From an uncultured Bacteroidota bacterium (lineage in GTDB: Bacteria > Bacteroidota > Bacteroidia > Flavobacteriales > Flavobacteriaceae), in assembly GCA_903888655.1 (NCBI GenBank), contig CAISUR010000362.1, forward strand, positions 1 to 9,543: DNA of 9,543 nucleotides, written 5' to 3'. The position numbers and the translations under genes are program-made. Of the stretch, positions 1 through 6,799 are shown piece after piece; positions within the stretch are counted from its first letter, which is position 1; every line of letters begins with the position of its first letter. The notes under the pieces are model-generated. The model was not told where the DNA came from, made no database searches, and saw nothing but the letters and a program-made list of their open reading frames with translations.

Positions 1-487
1 AATCTTTTTTTACATCAGCAGTTAAATCTGGACCATCAGCTAGTAAAAGATCTGCAGCATTTAATACATATTGATATCCTTTTGCTTTACCCACTTTTTG
101 AATTGAAGCTTTTACTTTTTCAGTAATTGGTTTCATCAAATCAGCCTCTTTTTTCTGTAAGTCTTTTTGAGCAGTTTCTTGATAGTCGCTAATTCGTTTA
201 GCCATATCTTGCATTTCGGTTTGACGTGTTTGGTTTACGGCATCCGTAACAGTTGAAGCTTCTCCATCATACTTTTTAATTTTAGATTGATATTCATCTA
301 CCATAGTTTTGTATTCAGCTGTATACGTGTCACTTAATTTTTTTAATTGGCTTTGGGCATCAAGAACTGCAGGCATTTTAGACATTATATCATTAACATC
401 CACATGAGCGGTTTTCGCTTGTGCGTTAATAGTTTGAAATCCAAGTAAAGCTATTGTAGCTATCAAGAATGTTTTAATTTGTTTCAT
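1..487 (-). CDS. OmpH/Skp-family periplasmic chaperone (C-terminal end beyond window)
   Basis: This partial gene starts at ATG 487 and runs off the left edge after 162 codons. It encodes a Skp/OmpH-type protein, a periplasmic holdase that keeps unfolded outer-membrane proteins soluble on their way to BamA. Residues 1-22 form a signal peptide (MKQIKTFLIATIALLGFQ, then TINA), with cleavage likely after Ala22. The mature start TAHVDVNDIMSKMP is the family's first strand. Residues of roughly 45-120 are Lys/Glu/Gln-rich and helical, as in the Skp tentacles. The end KAKGYQYVLNAADLLLADGPDLTADV closes the small beta body, so probably only a few residues are missing (typical length is about 165-170). 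It lies 32 nt after the long ompH gene on the same strand, with no obvious promoter box between, so co-transcription and tandem duplication are likely. Family assignment is firm; the exact client set is unknown. Confidence 0.9.
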   Translation of the reverse strand, partial: MKQIKTFLIATIALLGFQTINAQAKTAHVDVNDIMSKMPAVLDAQSQLKKLSDTYTAEYKTMVDEYQSKIKKYDGEASTVTDAVNQTRQTEMQDMAKRISDYQETAQKDLQKKEADLMKPITEKVKASIQKVGKAKGYQYVLNAADLLLADGPDLTADVKKD

Positions 488-519
488 TGTTTTAGTGTAT
501 TAATTATTGTTTTAATTTA

Positions 520-1530
520 TTAAGGTTTATTGATTTCTGTTGTTTTCTTAGCGTCTTCTTTGGCTTTTTTTGCAGCTTCTCTGTCAGCGATAACTTTTAA
601 TCTTTTTTCTTCAGTAGCTTTCTTTCGATCCTCAATCGCCTTTTTTCTGTCCTCTAAAGTTTTCTTTTTGGCCTCTTCGACAATTGCCTTTTTATCTGCT
701 AATTTATCGACAGTGTTCGTTTTGGTGCTGTCACTGCTTTTCGTTGGAATAGTTTTATCAGAAACTGTGCCAGTTTTTTTACCAGTTTTTTCATCCAAAA
801 ATTGTTTTCTTTTAGCTTCCGCATCTGCTTTTCTTTGTTCAGCAGCAAGTTTTTTATCTTCAATCATTTTTAAACGATCGGCTTTTCTTTGATCAATTAG
901 TTTCTGCCTATCGCTCATTTCAGGATTGTCATCAATCATATCTTGTTTGCGCTGTTTTTCTTCTTCAAGTTTTTGTTGTTTTTTTGTCAATTGCTCTCTT
1001 TTTCCAGCTCTCATTAACACTTGAACAACTCTGTCACTAATATCATGTTTTTTTGCCGCAAAAAGCATCGTTAAATCGGATGATTTGTCAAAAACGTAAT
1101 CATATTTTTTTGCTTCTGCAATATCTTGAACGGCATTAAAAACTTGGTCTTGAATAGGTTTTATTAATACTGATTTTTGAGTAATTAAATCGCCATTTGG
1201 TCCGAATTTTTTTTGAGTATACGCAATTAATTCATTTTCTTGGAATGTGATTTCCTCTTCTCTTTCTTCAATTAGTTCTTTGGTTAATAATACTTTTTCA
1301 GATTTTAACGCTTCTTTAAGTTTACCAATATCATTTTTTTTAATTTGAATCTCTTGCTTCCATTTTTCAGCTTTTTGGTCTAATTGACTTTTTGCTTCAG
1401 CATAGTCGGGTACTTTTTCGAGGATATATTCCATATCAATATATCCAATTTTAATACCACGAGATTGCGATTTAACATTATATGTTGTTAATAATGATAT
1501 AGTTATCGCTAATAATATATATTTTTTCAT
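520..1530 (-). CDS. OmpH/Skp-family chaperone with long basic C-terminal tail
   Basis: This is a 336-residue member of the OmpH/Skp family, about twice the usual length. Residues 1-22 are a signal peptide (MKKYILLAITISLLTTYNV, then KSQ). Residues 26-37 (IKIGYIDMEYIL) match the first strand of the family, 40-130 form the charged helical arm, and 131-172 (FNAVQDIAEAKKYDYVFDKS onward) close the body, as in the downstream paralogue. Residues 175-336 are extra: a Lys/Glu/Arg/Gln-rich helical stretch to about 250, a Thr/Ser-rich linker (251-275), then near-heptad repeats (EDRKKAI at 293-299, EDRKKAT at 300-306). The tail has no membrane segment and ends in KTTEINKP. The gene starts 32 nt after bamA and has its own likely -7 box. 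The domain is clear; the role of the tail (protein, peptidoglycan or nucleic-acid contact, or longer tentacles) is unknown. Confidence 0.9.
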   Translation of the reverse strand: MKKYILLAITISLLTTYNVKSQSRGIKIGYIDMEYILEKVPDYAEAKSQLDQKAEKWKQEIQIKKNDIGKLKEALKSEKVLLTKELIEEREEEITFQENELIAYTQKKFGPNGDLITQKSVLIKPIQDQVFNAVQDIAEAKKYDYVFDKSSDLTMLFAAKKHDISDRVVQVLMRAGKREQLTKKQQKLEEEKQRKQDMIDDNPEMSDRQKLIDQRKADRLKMIEDKKLAAEQRKADAEAKRKQFLDEKTGKKTGTVSDKTIPTKSSDSTKTNTVDKLADKKAIVEEAKKKTLEDRKKAIEDRKKATEEKRLKVIADREAAKKAKEDAKKTTEINKP

Positions 1531-1554
1531 AACTTAATGTTTAGAAATGTTAAG

Positions 1555-1562
1555 CAAATATA
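1555..1562 (-). promoter_or_regulatory. Putative -7 promoter box before the long ompH gene
   Basis: On the minus strand this reads TATATTTG, a full match to the Bacteroidota -7 consensus TAnnTTTG. It starts at the base right after the bamA stop codon (TAG, 1565-1563) and ends 24 bases before the ompH ATG at 1530, a plausible short leader. The nearest upstream TTG (complement of 1577-1579) is only 14 bases away, shorter than the usual -33 spacing, so the -33 element is weak. The same 9-mer TATATTTGC precedes the DUF6089 gene, which strengthens the call. Confidence 0.45.
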
Positions 1563-4238
1563 CTAAAATTGTTGTCCAATTATGAAATGAGTTTGCCATC
1601 CACTTCTCACACTCGTTCCTGGAACTGGATCAAAGCCGTTTGCAAAATCAATTCCGAGTAGTCCAAAGGCTGGCATAAATATTCTAATACCGAATCCAGC
1701 AGATCTTTGTAATACGAAAGGGTTATAATCTCTAAAGTTTGTGTAAGAAACGCCACTTTCTAGAAAAGTAAGTCCATAAATAGATGCCGCTGCTTTTAAT
1801 GTTAATGGATAGCGTAACTCCATCGAGAATTTGTTATAAATAGTTCCTCCAGTTGAAACTGATAAGGATTGATTTGGATATCCTCTTAATTGGATTACCT
1901 CTCTACCATCTAAGGCATAATTAGCTAAGCCATCGCCACCAAGGAAAAATCTTTCAAATGGTACAACACCCCTAGCAGAATTATAAGCACCTAGATAGCC
2001 AAATTCTCCTAAAGTTTTTAATACCAAAGCATGTTGATCATCGCCGTATAATTTCGTATACCAATCCATTTTTAATTTCACTTTATAAAACTCAAGCCAA
2101 TTAAATCTTTTTTGATCTACTTTGGCTACATCGGCATCGGCATCTTGATAATTATCAACTTTAACGTACCCAGTAACTGGGGTTCCATTTCTAATAGCAG
2201 TAGTTAATTTAACATAATCACCGGTATTGATATAACCATCATTCACAACACTATTGTATCCAACACCAGTATTAGTTAATTTATAATCGGCTTGATTGCT
2301 TAAATCACCATAGTTTATGCCATTAAATAAGGAATAGGGTAGCGTAAATTTGGTGTTTAAACTAAATTCGGAGCCTTTGGTTGGATATACGGGGTTAACT
2401 CCTTTACTGTTTCTAGATAGTCCGATATTGAAAGCAAAGTTTTTAGATGAACCATTTCCGAAAGTAAATAGTGGTGTATTATAATTATGCAAATCATAAT
2501 GTTGAAAACTTAAAGCAGTAGACAAAACAAAAAAGTCGTCAGGAACTGTTAATCTTTTTGCAATTCCAACTGTTAATGAGGTAATGTTGAAACTTTTGCT
2601 TTTGTCAATACTAGTGTACGATCCGGAATATAGGTATTGCTTACTTTCAGAAATAGAGGTTGAAAAGCTAATAGGTTTTTTTCCGCCTAACCACGGCTCT
2701 GAAAAGGATAAACTATACGTTCTAAAAAAGGTACTCGCTTGAAGGCGCAACGCAACTTTTTGTCCATCTCCCATGGGAAGTGGGTGGTAAGATTCTTTTT
2801 TGAATAAATTTTGAATAGAAAAGTTATTGAAGGAAAGTCCTAACGTACCTATAAATCCTCCGCCACCATATCCACCTTGGAGTTCTACTTGGCTTGATCC
2901 TTTTTCTTTTAAATTATATTCTATATCAACAGTACCGGCCGTTGGGTCAACATTTTTAAACTTTGGGTCGATAGCTTCTGGGTCAAAAAATCCTAATTGT
3001 CCAATTTCTCTAATAGTTCTTACCAAATCTTCTTTGCTGTATTTTTCACCTGGCTTTGTTCGTAATTCTCTATAGATAACTTTATCATTCGTTTTATCAT
3101 TTCCCACTACAGAAATTTTGTTGAAATAAGCTATTGGGCCTTCGGTTACTCTGATTTCAAAATCGATAGAATCATTAACCGATCTCACTTCAACTGGATT
3201 TATATTTGAGAAGAGATAGCCATTATTTTGGTATAAATTGGTCAAATCTTCACCATCAGGTTTGGTTTTGTCAGCAACTCGTTTATCAAGCAAAACACCA
3301 TTATATACGTCTCCTTTTTTAATACCTAAAATATTATTTAATAACTGGTCAGAATACACAGAATTACCTAAAAATTTAATATTTCCAAAGTAGTATTTCT
3401 TGCCTTCTTCTACTTTAATATTAATTCCTATTTTATTCTTTTTCTTATCAAGCCAAACAGAGTCACTTAATACCCTAGCATCACGATATCCCTTTTCTTT
3501 GTAGGCATCAACTACTTTTATTAAATCTTCATCATATTTCTTTTTTATAAATTTTGATGCTTTAAAAATGCGAATTGGATTTATTTGTTTGGTATTTTTC
3601 ATTGCCGTCCGAAGTTTTTTATCACTCAACTTCTCATTGCCCTGAAAGACAATATGTTTTATTTTTATTTTTTCCCCTTTGTCAATGTTTACAAGCAAAT
3701 CAACGCCTGTTTTAGAGGTGTCAACAATGGTTCTTATGTTTACTTTAGTATTAAAAAAACCATCTTTTTTATATTTATTTTCTAAATAATTTTTTGTGGT
3801 GTTGATAAGATTCTCATTAACAATTTTCCCTTTGGTTAATGAATTTTCCTTAATTAAATCATCTACTTTATTTTTCTTAATACCAACAAACTTTACTTCA
3901 TTTAATTTTGGTAATTCAACAATGTTTAAGTCTAAATAAATACTATCTCCTTTAATATCGTTGATGTAAAAATCAATGTCGCTAAATAAGCCAAGTTTAC
4001 CTAATTTTTTAATAGCATTACTAACTTCTTCTCCAGGAACCGCAATATTTTGACCTTTTTCTAACCCAGAAAAAGTTACCACAGTTTGTTGGTTGTAGCT
4101 TATTTTTCCGATAACATTTACTTTGGCTAGAATGTATTTTTTACCTTGGTCAAAAGGTAATTTATCTTGTGCACTAGAGTAAAGAACAACTCCTAAAAAT
4201 AAAATCGTTAAGACTGTTTTAATAAAATTGTTTGGCAC
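1563..4238 (-). CDS. bamA: Outer membrane protein assembly factor BamA
   Basis: BamA is the essential Omp85-family insertase that folds beta-barrel proteins into the outer membrane. I start it at GTG 4238: this gives 891 residues with a clean signal peptide (PNNFIKTVLTILFLGVVLYS, then SAQ) and lies 1 nt after the uppS stop. The open frame continues to ATG 4370 or 4313, but both add a charged stretch before the signal and overlap uppS by 74-131 nt. In 891-numbering, five POTRA repeats lie at about 36-110, 112-188, 192-278, 283-367 and 370-446 (for example VFQGNEKLSDKKL and IKFLGNSVYSDQLL). The barrel runs from about 448 to 891, with the conserved loop-6 arginine motif LRGY at 784-787 after FFLGGDG, and ends in aromatic Phe. 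A long, probably extracellular, insertion spans about 638-716. Function is very secure; the start is moderately so. Confidence 0.95.
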   Translation of the reverse strand: MPNNFIKTVLTILFLGVVLYSSAQDKLPFDQGKKYILAKVNVIGKISYNQQTVVTFSGLEKGQNIAVPGEEVSNAIKKLGKLGLFSDIDFYINDIKGDSIYLDLNIVELPKLNEVKFVGIKKNKVDDLIKENSLTKGKIVNENLINTTKNYLENKYKKDGFFNTKVNIRTIVDTSKTGVDLLVNIDKGEKIKIKHIVFQGNEKLSDKKLRTAMKNTKQINPIRIFKASKFIKKKYDEDLIKVVDAYKEKGYRDARVLSDSVWLDKKKNKIGINIKVEEGKKYYFGNIKFLGNSVYSDQLLNNILGIKKGDVYNGVLLDKRVADKTKPDGEDLTNLYQNNGYLFSNINPVEVRSVNDSIDFEIRVTEGPIAYFNKISVVGNDKTNDKVIYRELRTKPGEKYSKEDLVRTIREIGQLGFFDPEAIDPKFKNVDPTAGTVDIEYNLKEKGSSQVELQGGYGGGGFIGTLGLSFNNFSIQNLFKKESYHPLPMGDGQKVALRLQASTFFRTYSLSFSEPWLGGKKPISFSTSISESKQYLYSGSYTSIDKSKSFNITSLTVGIAKRLTVPDDFFVLSTALSFQHYDLHNYNTPLFTFGNGSSKNFAFNIGLSRNSKGVNPVYPTKGSEFSLNTKFTLPYSLFNGINYGDLSNQADYKLTNTGVGYNSVVNDGYINTGDYVKLTTAIRNGTPVTGYVKVDNYQDADADVAKVDQKRFNWLEFYKVKLKMDWYTKLYGDDQHALVLKTLGEFGYLGAYNSARGVVPFERFFLGGDGLANYALDGREVIQLRGYPNQSLSVSTGGTIYNKFSMELRYPLTLKAAASIYGLTFLESGVSYTNFRDYNPFVLQRSAGFGIRIFMPAFGLLGIDFANGFDPVPGTSVRSGWQTHFIIGQQF

Positions 4239-4239
4239 A

Positions 4240-4986
4240 CTATGTTTTTTTAATTTGTTCGCTTGTTTTTCCAAATCTTCGTTCTCTTTTTTGATAGCTA
4301 ATGATGGCTTCATATAAATGTTCGTCTGTAAAATCGGGCCATAAAACATCAATAAAAAATAATTCTGCATAGGCTATCTGCCAAAGCATGAAATTACTTA
4401 TTCTGTGTTCGCCACTAGTTCTAATTAATAAATCTACATCGGGTAGATTGTGCGTGTAAAGATGCTGATTTATAATTGATTCATCAATACTGTCTATTGA
4501 AATTATATTATTTTTAACTTTATCACTTATGTTTTTAACAACATTTAATAATTCTTCGCGGGAACCATAGCTCAAAGCTAAAGTTAAAGTCATTCTTGTG
4601 TTATTTTTTGTTTTATCAATAACACCATTTAATTCTTTTAAAATGGATTCGGGTAATTTGGATAAATTACCGATTGAATTTAAACGAATGTTGTTTTCTT
4701 GAAGTGTTTTTAACTCTTTTTTTAGTGAATTAACGAGTAACTTCATTAAGGTATCTACTTCTAGTTTTGGGCGATTCCAGTTTTCAGTTGAAAATGCGTA
4801 TAGCGTCAGATTTTTGATTCCTAATTTAGCACAAGTTTCAACGGTTGTTTTAACTGATTTTGTACCATTTTCGTGACCCAGTGTTCTCAATAAACCTTTT
4901 TGCTTAGCCCAACGACCATTGCCGTCCATAATAATAGCAAGGTGTTTGGGTAAATTATCTTTATTTATTGATTCTAGTAAACTCAT
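4240..4986 (-). CDS. uppS: Undecaprenyl diphosphate synthase (isoprenyl transferase)
   Basis: This encodes a 248-residue cis-prenyltransferase that extends farnesyl diphosphate with isopentenyl units to C55 undecaprenyl diphosphate, the lipid carrier for peptidoglycan and surface glycans. All signature residues are present. The P-loop HLAIIMDGNGRWA (15-27) carries the Mg-binding Asp21; His38 is in LGHENG; AFSTENWNRP is at 64-73; and LLIRTSGEHRISNFMLWQ (186-203) carries Arg189, Arg195 and Ser197, followed by Glu208 in AYAELFF. Length is normal for bacterial UppS. It starts 3 nt after the DUF6089 gene and its stop is 1 nt before the bamA GTG, so translation of the three is probably coupled. The protein is cytosolic and acts at the inner-membrane face. 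The ATG at 4986 is the only start that respects the neighbour and the family N-terminus. Confidence 0.97.
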   Translation of the reverse strand: MSLLESINKDNLPKHLAIIMDGNGRWAKQKGLLRTLGHENGTKSVKTTVETCAKLGIKNLTLYAFSTENWNRPKLEVDTLMKLLVNSLKKELKTLQENNIRLNSIGNLSKLPESILKELNGVIDKTKNNTRMTLTLALSYGSREELLNVVKNISDKVKNNIISIDSIDESIINQHLYTHNLPDVDLLIRTSGEHRISNFMLWQIAYAELFFIDVLWPDFTDEHLYEAIISYQKRERRFGKTSEQIKKT

Positions 4987-4989
4987 ATT

Positions 4990-5670
4990 TTAATCTGCAC
5001 AATAACATGGCTTTAAACCAAAAGTGTATGTTAAGGTAAATCCGGTAAAAACATACCAATCATTACTATTTATATCTCCAAATTTAAGGGAACTAAAATT
5101 TGGATTTTTTGGTGAACTTCCATCCAAATTATCGGTCATTGTATATCTTGCTCCAACTTCAAAACCAAGAATCCAATTTTTGGTAATATTTGATTTCACT
5201 CCAACGGTCATCGGAATTGCAAAAGTACCGCGATTAGAATCTGTTTTTGTTCGACCATTTATCACATACAATTCATCATAATTTGTGTAAGACAATCCAG
5301 TGTATACGTATGGCGTGACTTTGGTTCCAAATTCATGCAGATTAAAATCAAAAAAATTAAATTCTAATCCAGCAGAAACTTCCTTAATGTTATTAGCAAA
5401 ATTATACCCTCTTGAATACCTTCCGGGCACTTTAGAATCTAGATCATTAGCGGTGATTTTTGATTGTGTATATGAAAATCTCCAAGCATGTCTGGGGCTT
5501 TTATTCCATTTATACAGTATTCCGTAAGCAAATTCATTGGGATTAATATAATTTGTCTTTCCAACATCGCCCATATAATTACTGCCGCCAACAAAAACAC
5601 CTATTTCATTAATTTGAGCGTTTAATTTTGTTAATCCCAATATAAATATAATTAAAAATATTCTTTTCAT
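4990..5670 (-). CDS. DUF6089-family outer-membrane beta-barrel protein
   Basis: This 226-residue protein begins with a signal peptide (MKRIFLIIFILGLTKLNA, then Q). The rest is alternating aromatic and polar strands with turns, as in a small outer-membrane barrel: NEIGVFVGGSNYMGDVGKTN at 21-40, GLEFNFFDFNLHEFGTKVTP near the middle, and a final strand YVFTGFTLTYTFG followed by a short PCYCAD tail. I recognise it as the DUF6089 family that sits next to uppS and bamA in many Flavobacteriia; its biochemical role is not known to me. I chose ATG 5670 over the open frame reaching 5700 because the predicted signal peptide begins here and the likely -7 box (5689-5696) lies inside the extension. It leads the uppS-bamA unit, which suggests a part in envelope assembly, but that is inference. 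The paired Cys near the C-terminus could form a disulfide. Confidence 0.85.
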   Translation of the reverse strand: MKRIFLIIFILGLTKLNAQINEIGVFVGGSNYMGDVGKTNYINPNEFAYGILYKWNKSPRHAWRFSYTQSKITANDLDSKVPGRYSRGYNFANNIKEVSAGLEFNFFDFNLHEFGTKVTPYVYTGLSYTNYDELYVINGRTKTDSNRGTFAIPMTVGVKSNITKNWILGFEVGARYTMTDNLDGSSPKNPNFSSLKFGDINSNDWYVFTGFTLTYTFGLKPCYCAD

Positions 5671-5688
5671 TAATCGAAAAATAGCGTG

Positions 5689-5696
5689 CAAATATA
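5689..5696 (-). promoter_or_regulatory. Putative -7 promoter box for the DUF6089-uppS-bamA unit
   Basis: On the minus strand this reads TATATTTG, a full match to the Bacteroidota consensus TAnnTTTG, ending 18 bases before the ATG at 5670. That implies a leader of only about a dozen bases. No TTG or TTTG is found 17-23 bases upstream, so only half of the promoter is visible. The flanking base makes the 9-mer TATATTTGC, identical to the box before the long ompH gene. Confidence 0.45.
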
Positions 5697-5762
5697 ACAA
5701 TTATAGCCACTAATAAAACATGATGTTAGTATTTATAACAAATTAAATTTAAAATAATTAAA

Positions 5763-5820
5763 CTTCAAAAGGTATTTCATTTGCGCAATGAACAGCTATT
5801 AAACGGAAAACCCTTTAAAG
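5763..5820 (-). terminator. Weak stem-loop region downstream of nadK
   Basis: Two nested inverted repeats lie in the gap after nadK. The inner one is TTCATT/AATGAA (5776-5781 with 5787-5792, loop TGCGC). The outer one pairs 5763-5772 with 5812-5820 imperfectly, with one mismatch and one bulge. On the minus strand the outer stem is followed by an AT-rich, T-rich stretch. This could be a poor terminator for nadK, but pairing is interrupted and no solid T-run follows, so confidence is low. The rest of the gap 5671-5838 shows only the -7 box described separately. Confidence 0.2.
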
Positions 5821-5838
5821 TAGTATGCGAATAAAATT

Positions 5839-6723
5839 TTAATTTCTTTTGTCTTCGCCCCAAAGAAGTTTGTTGCGTAAGGTGTTTAGGAAAGTTTCAT
5901 CAGGAATTTCAACCATATTGATTTGAAATGGTGTTTTTCTGATGGTCAAAATAGAATTGTTATCAAGAGTTGCAATTCGGGAGTCAAGTGAAACTAAATA
6001 TTGATTTTCACGACCGGAAACCTTTAACTTTATTATAGTGTCATCGGTAATTACTAATGGGCGTGCATTTAAATTATGAGGTGCAATAGGTGTGATAACT
6101 AATCCTTTTACTTCGGGAGTTAAAACTGGTCCGCCACAACTCAAGGAATACCCTGTTGATCCGGTTGGTGTTGAAATTATTAATCCGTCAGCCCAATATG
6201 AATTTAAGTATTCGTCATTCAAATACGTTTCAATGGTAATCATCGAAGTAGTATCTTTTCGGCTCACGGTAACTTCGTTCATAGCAAAATTCAATTCGTT
6301 GATTTGCTCATTTTCAGGCGAACATGCCAAACTTAATAATGTTCGTTGCGAAATAGTGTATTTTTTTTCTAACACAATTTGAAGAAATTGCTCAATACTT
6401 TCTTTTTGAACTTTGGCCAAAAACCCTAATCTCCCAGCATTAATTCCTATAATAGGTACACCCGAATCTCGAACAAAAGTGGCTGCTCTCAAAATGGTTC
6501 CGTCTCCGCCAATGCTAACCAAGATGTCAAAACTTGAATCTAAACATTTATGACTGTTGAAAGTTTTGTACTCTTTTTTTACAATTTCTTGTTCGTATAA
6601 TATTTTTAAAAAGTTTTCTTCAATGACCATTTCAACATTATTGGCATTAAAAAACACAAATATGTCACGAATAATTGGTCGTGTGTCGTTTTGATAATAT
6701 TGTCCGAAGATGGCGACTTTCAT
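5839..6723 (-). CDS. nadK: NAD kinase
   Basis: This encodes a 294-residue ATP/polyphosphate-NAD kinase, the cytosolic enzyme that phosphorylates NAD to NADP and so sets the NADPH pool. Motifs appear in the expected order: GGDGT at 72-76 with catalytic Asp74, GINAGRLGFLA at 93-103, the NAD-binding NEV at 149-151, and DGLIISTPTGSTGYSLSCGG at 179-198. In the last motif a Gly replaces the commoner Ala of GSTAY, a mild substitution. The ATG at 6723 gives the typical N-terminus MKVAIFGQYY. Upstream, a tandem TCTAAAA repeat (minus-strand reading) ends 5 bases before the start, and the gap to the CBS gene is 76 bases with no clear -7 box. It may therefore be co-transcribed with the CBS gene. Length and motifs leave little doubt about function. 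Confidence 0.97.
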   Translation of the reverse strand: MKVAIFGQYYQNDTRPIIRDIFVFFNANNVEMVIEENFLKILYEQEIVKKEYKTFNSHKCLDSSFDILVSIGGDGTILRAATFVRDSGVPIIGINAGRLGFLAKVQKESIEQFLQIVLEKKYTISQRTLLSLACSPENEQINELNFAMNEVTVSRKDTTSMITIETYLNDEYLNSYWADGLIISTPTGSTGYSLSCGGPVLTPEVKGLVITPIAPHNLNARPLVITDDTIIKLKVSGRENQYLVSLDSRIATLDNNSILTIRKTPFQINMVEIPDETFLNTLRNKLLWGEDKRN

Positions 6724-6728
6724 AAAAA

Positions 6729-6759
6729 TTTTAGATTTTAGATTTTAGATTTTAGATTT
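6729..6759. repeat. Heptanucleotide tandem repeat (TTTTAGA) before nadK
   Basis: Four exact head-to-tail copies of TTTTAGA lie at 6729-6735, 6736-6742, 6743-6749 and 6750-6756, followed by a partial copy (TTT). Read in the nadK direction the unit is TCTAAAA, and the array ends 5 bases before the nadK ATG. The unit length of 7 is not a multiple of 3, but the array is outside any coding frame, so a change in copy number would alter leader length or spacing rather than reading frame. From memory, similar short arrays occur in intergenic DNA of flavobacteria. Confidence 0.85.
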
Positions 6760-6799
6760 CTAAAAAAAGTTAGTTCTCTAATTTCATAAAATCGGATAC

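Noticed and set aside
530..892. Plus-strand open frame rich in Phe, Leu, Ser and Ala, looking like a membrane protein
   Set aside because: It is the antisense shadow of the Lys/Glu-rich tail of the long ompH gene; Lys and Glu codons read backwards give Phe, Leu and Ser. No start context or homology is visible.
2827..3785. Short plus-strand open frames inside bamA (2827-3075 and 3585-3785)
   Set aside because: They are shadows of the BamA coding frame, lack motifs, and the minus-strand reading is unambiguous.
4239..4370. BamA extension to ATG 4370 (935 residues) or 4313 (916 residues)
   Set aside because: It overlaps uppS, puts charged residues before the signal peptide, and the GTG at 4238 gives a normal exported N-terminus.
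5671..5700. Ten-residue upstream extension of the DUF6089 protein
   Set aside because: It would precede a perfect signal peptide and overlaps the likely -7 promoter box at 5689-5696.
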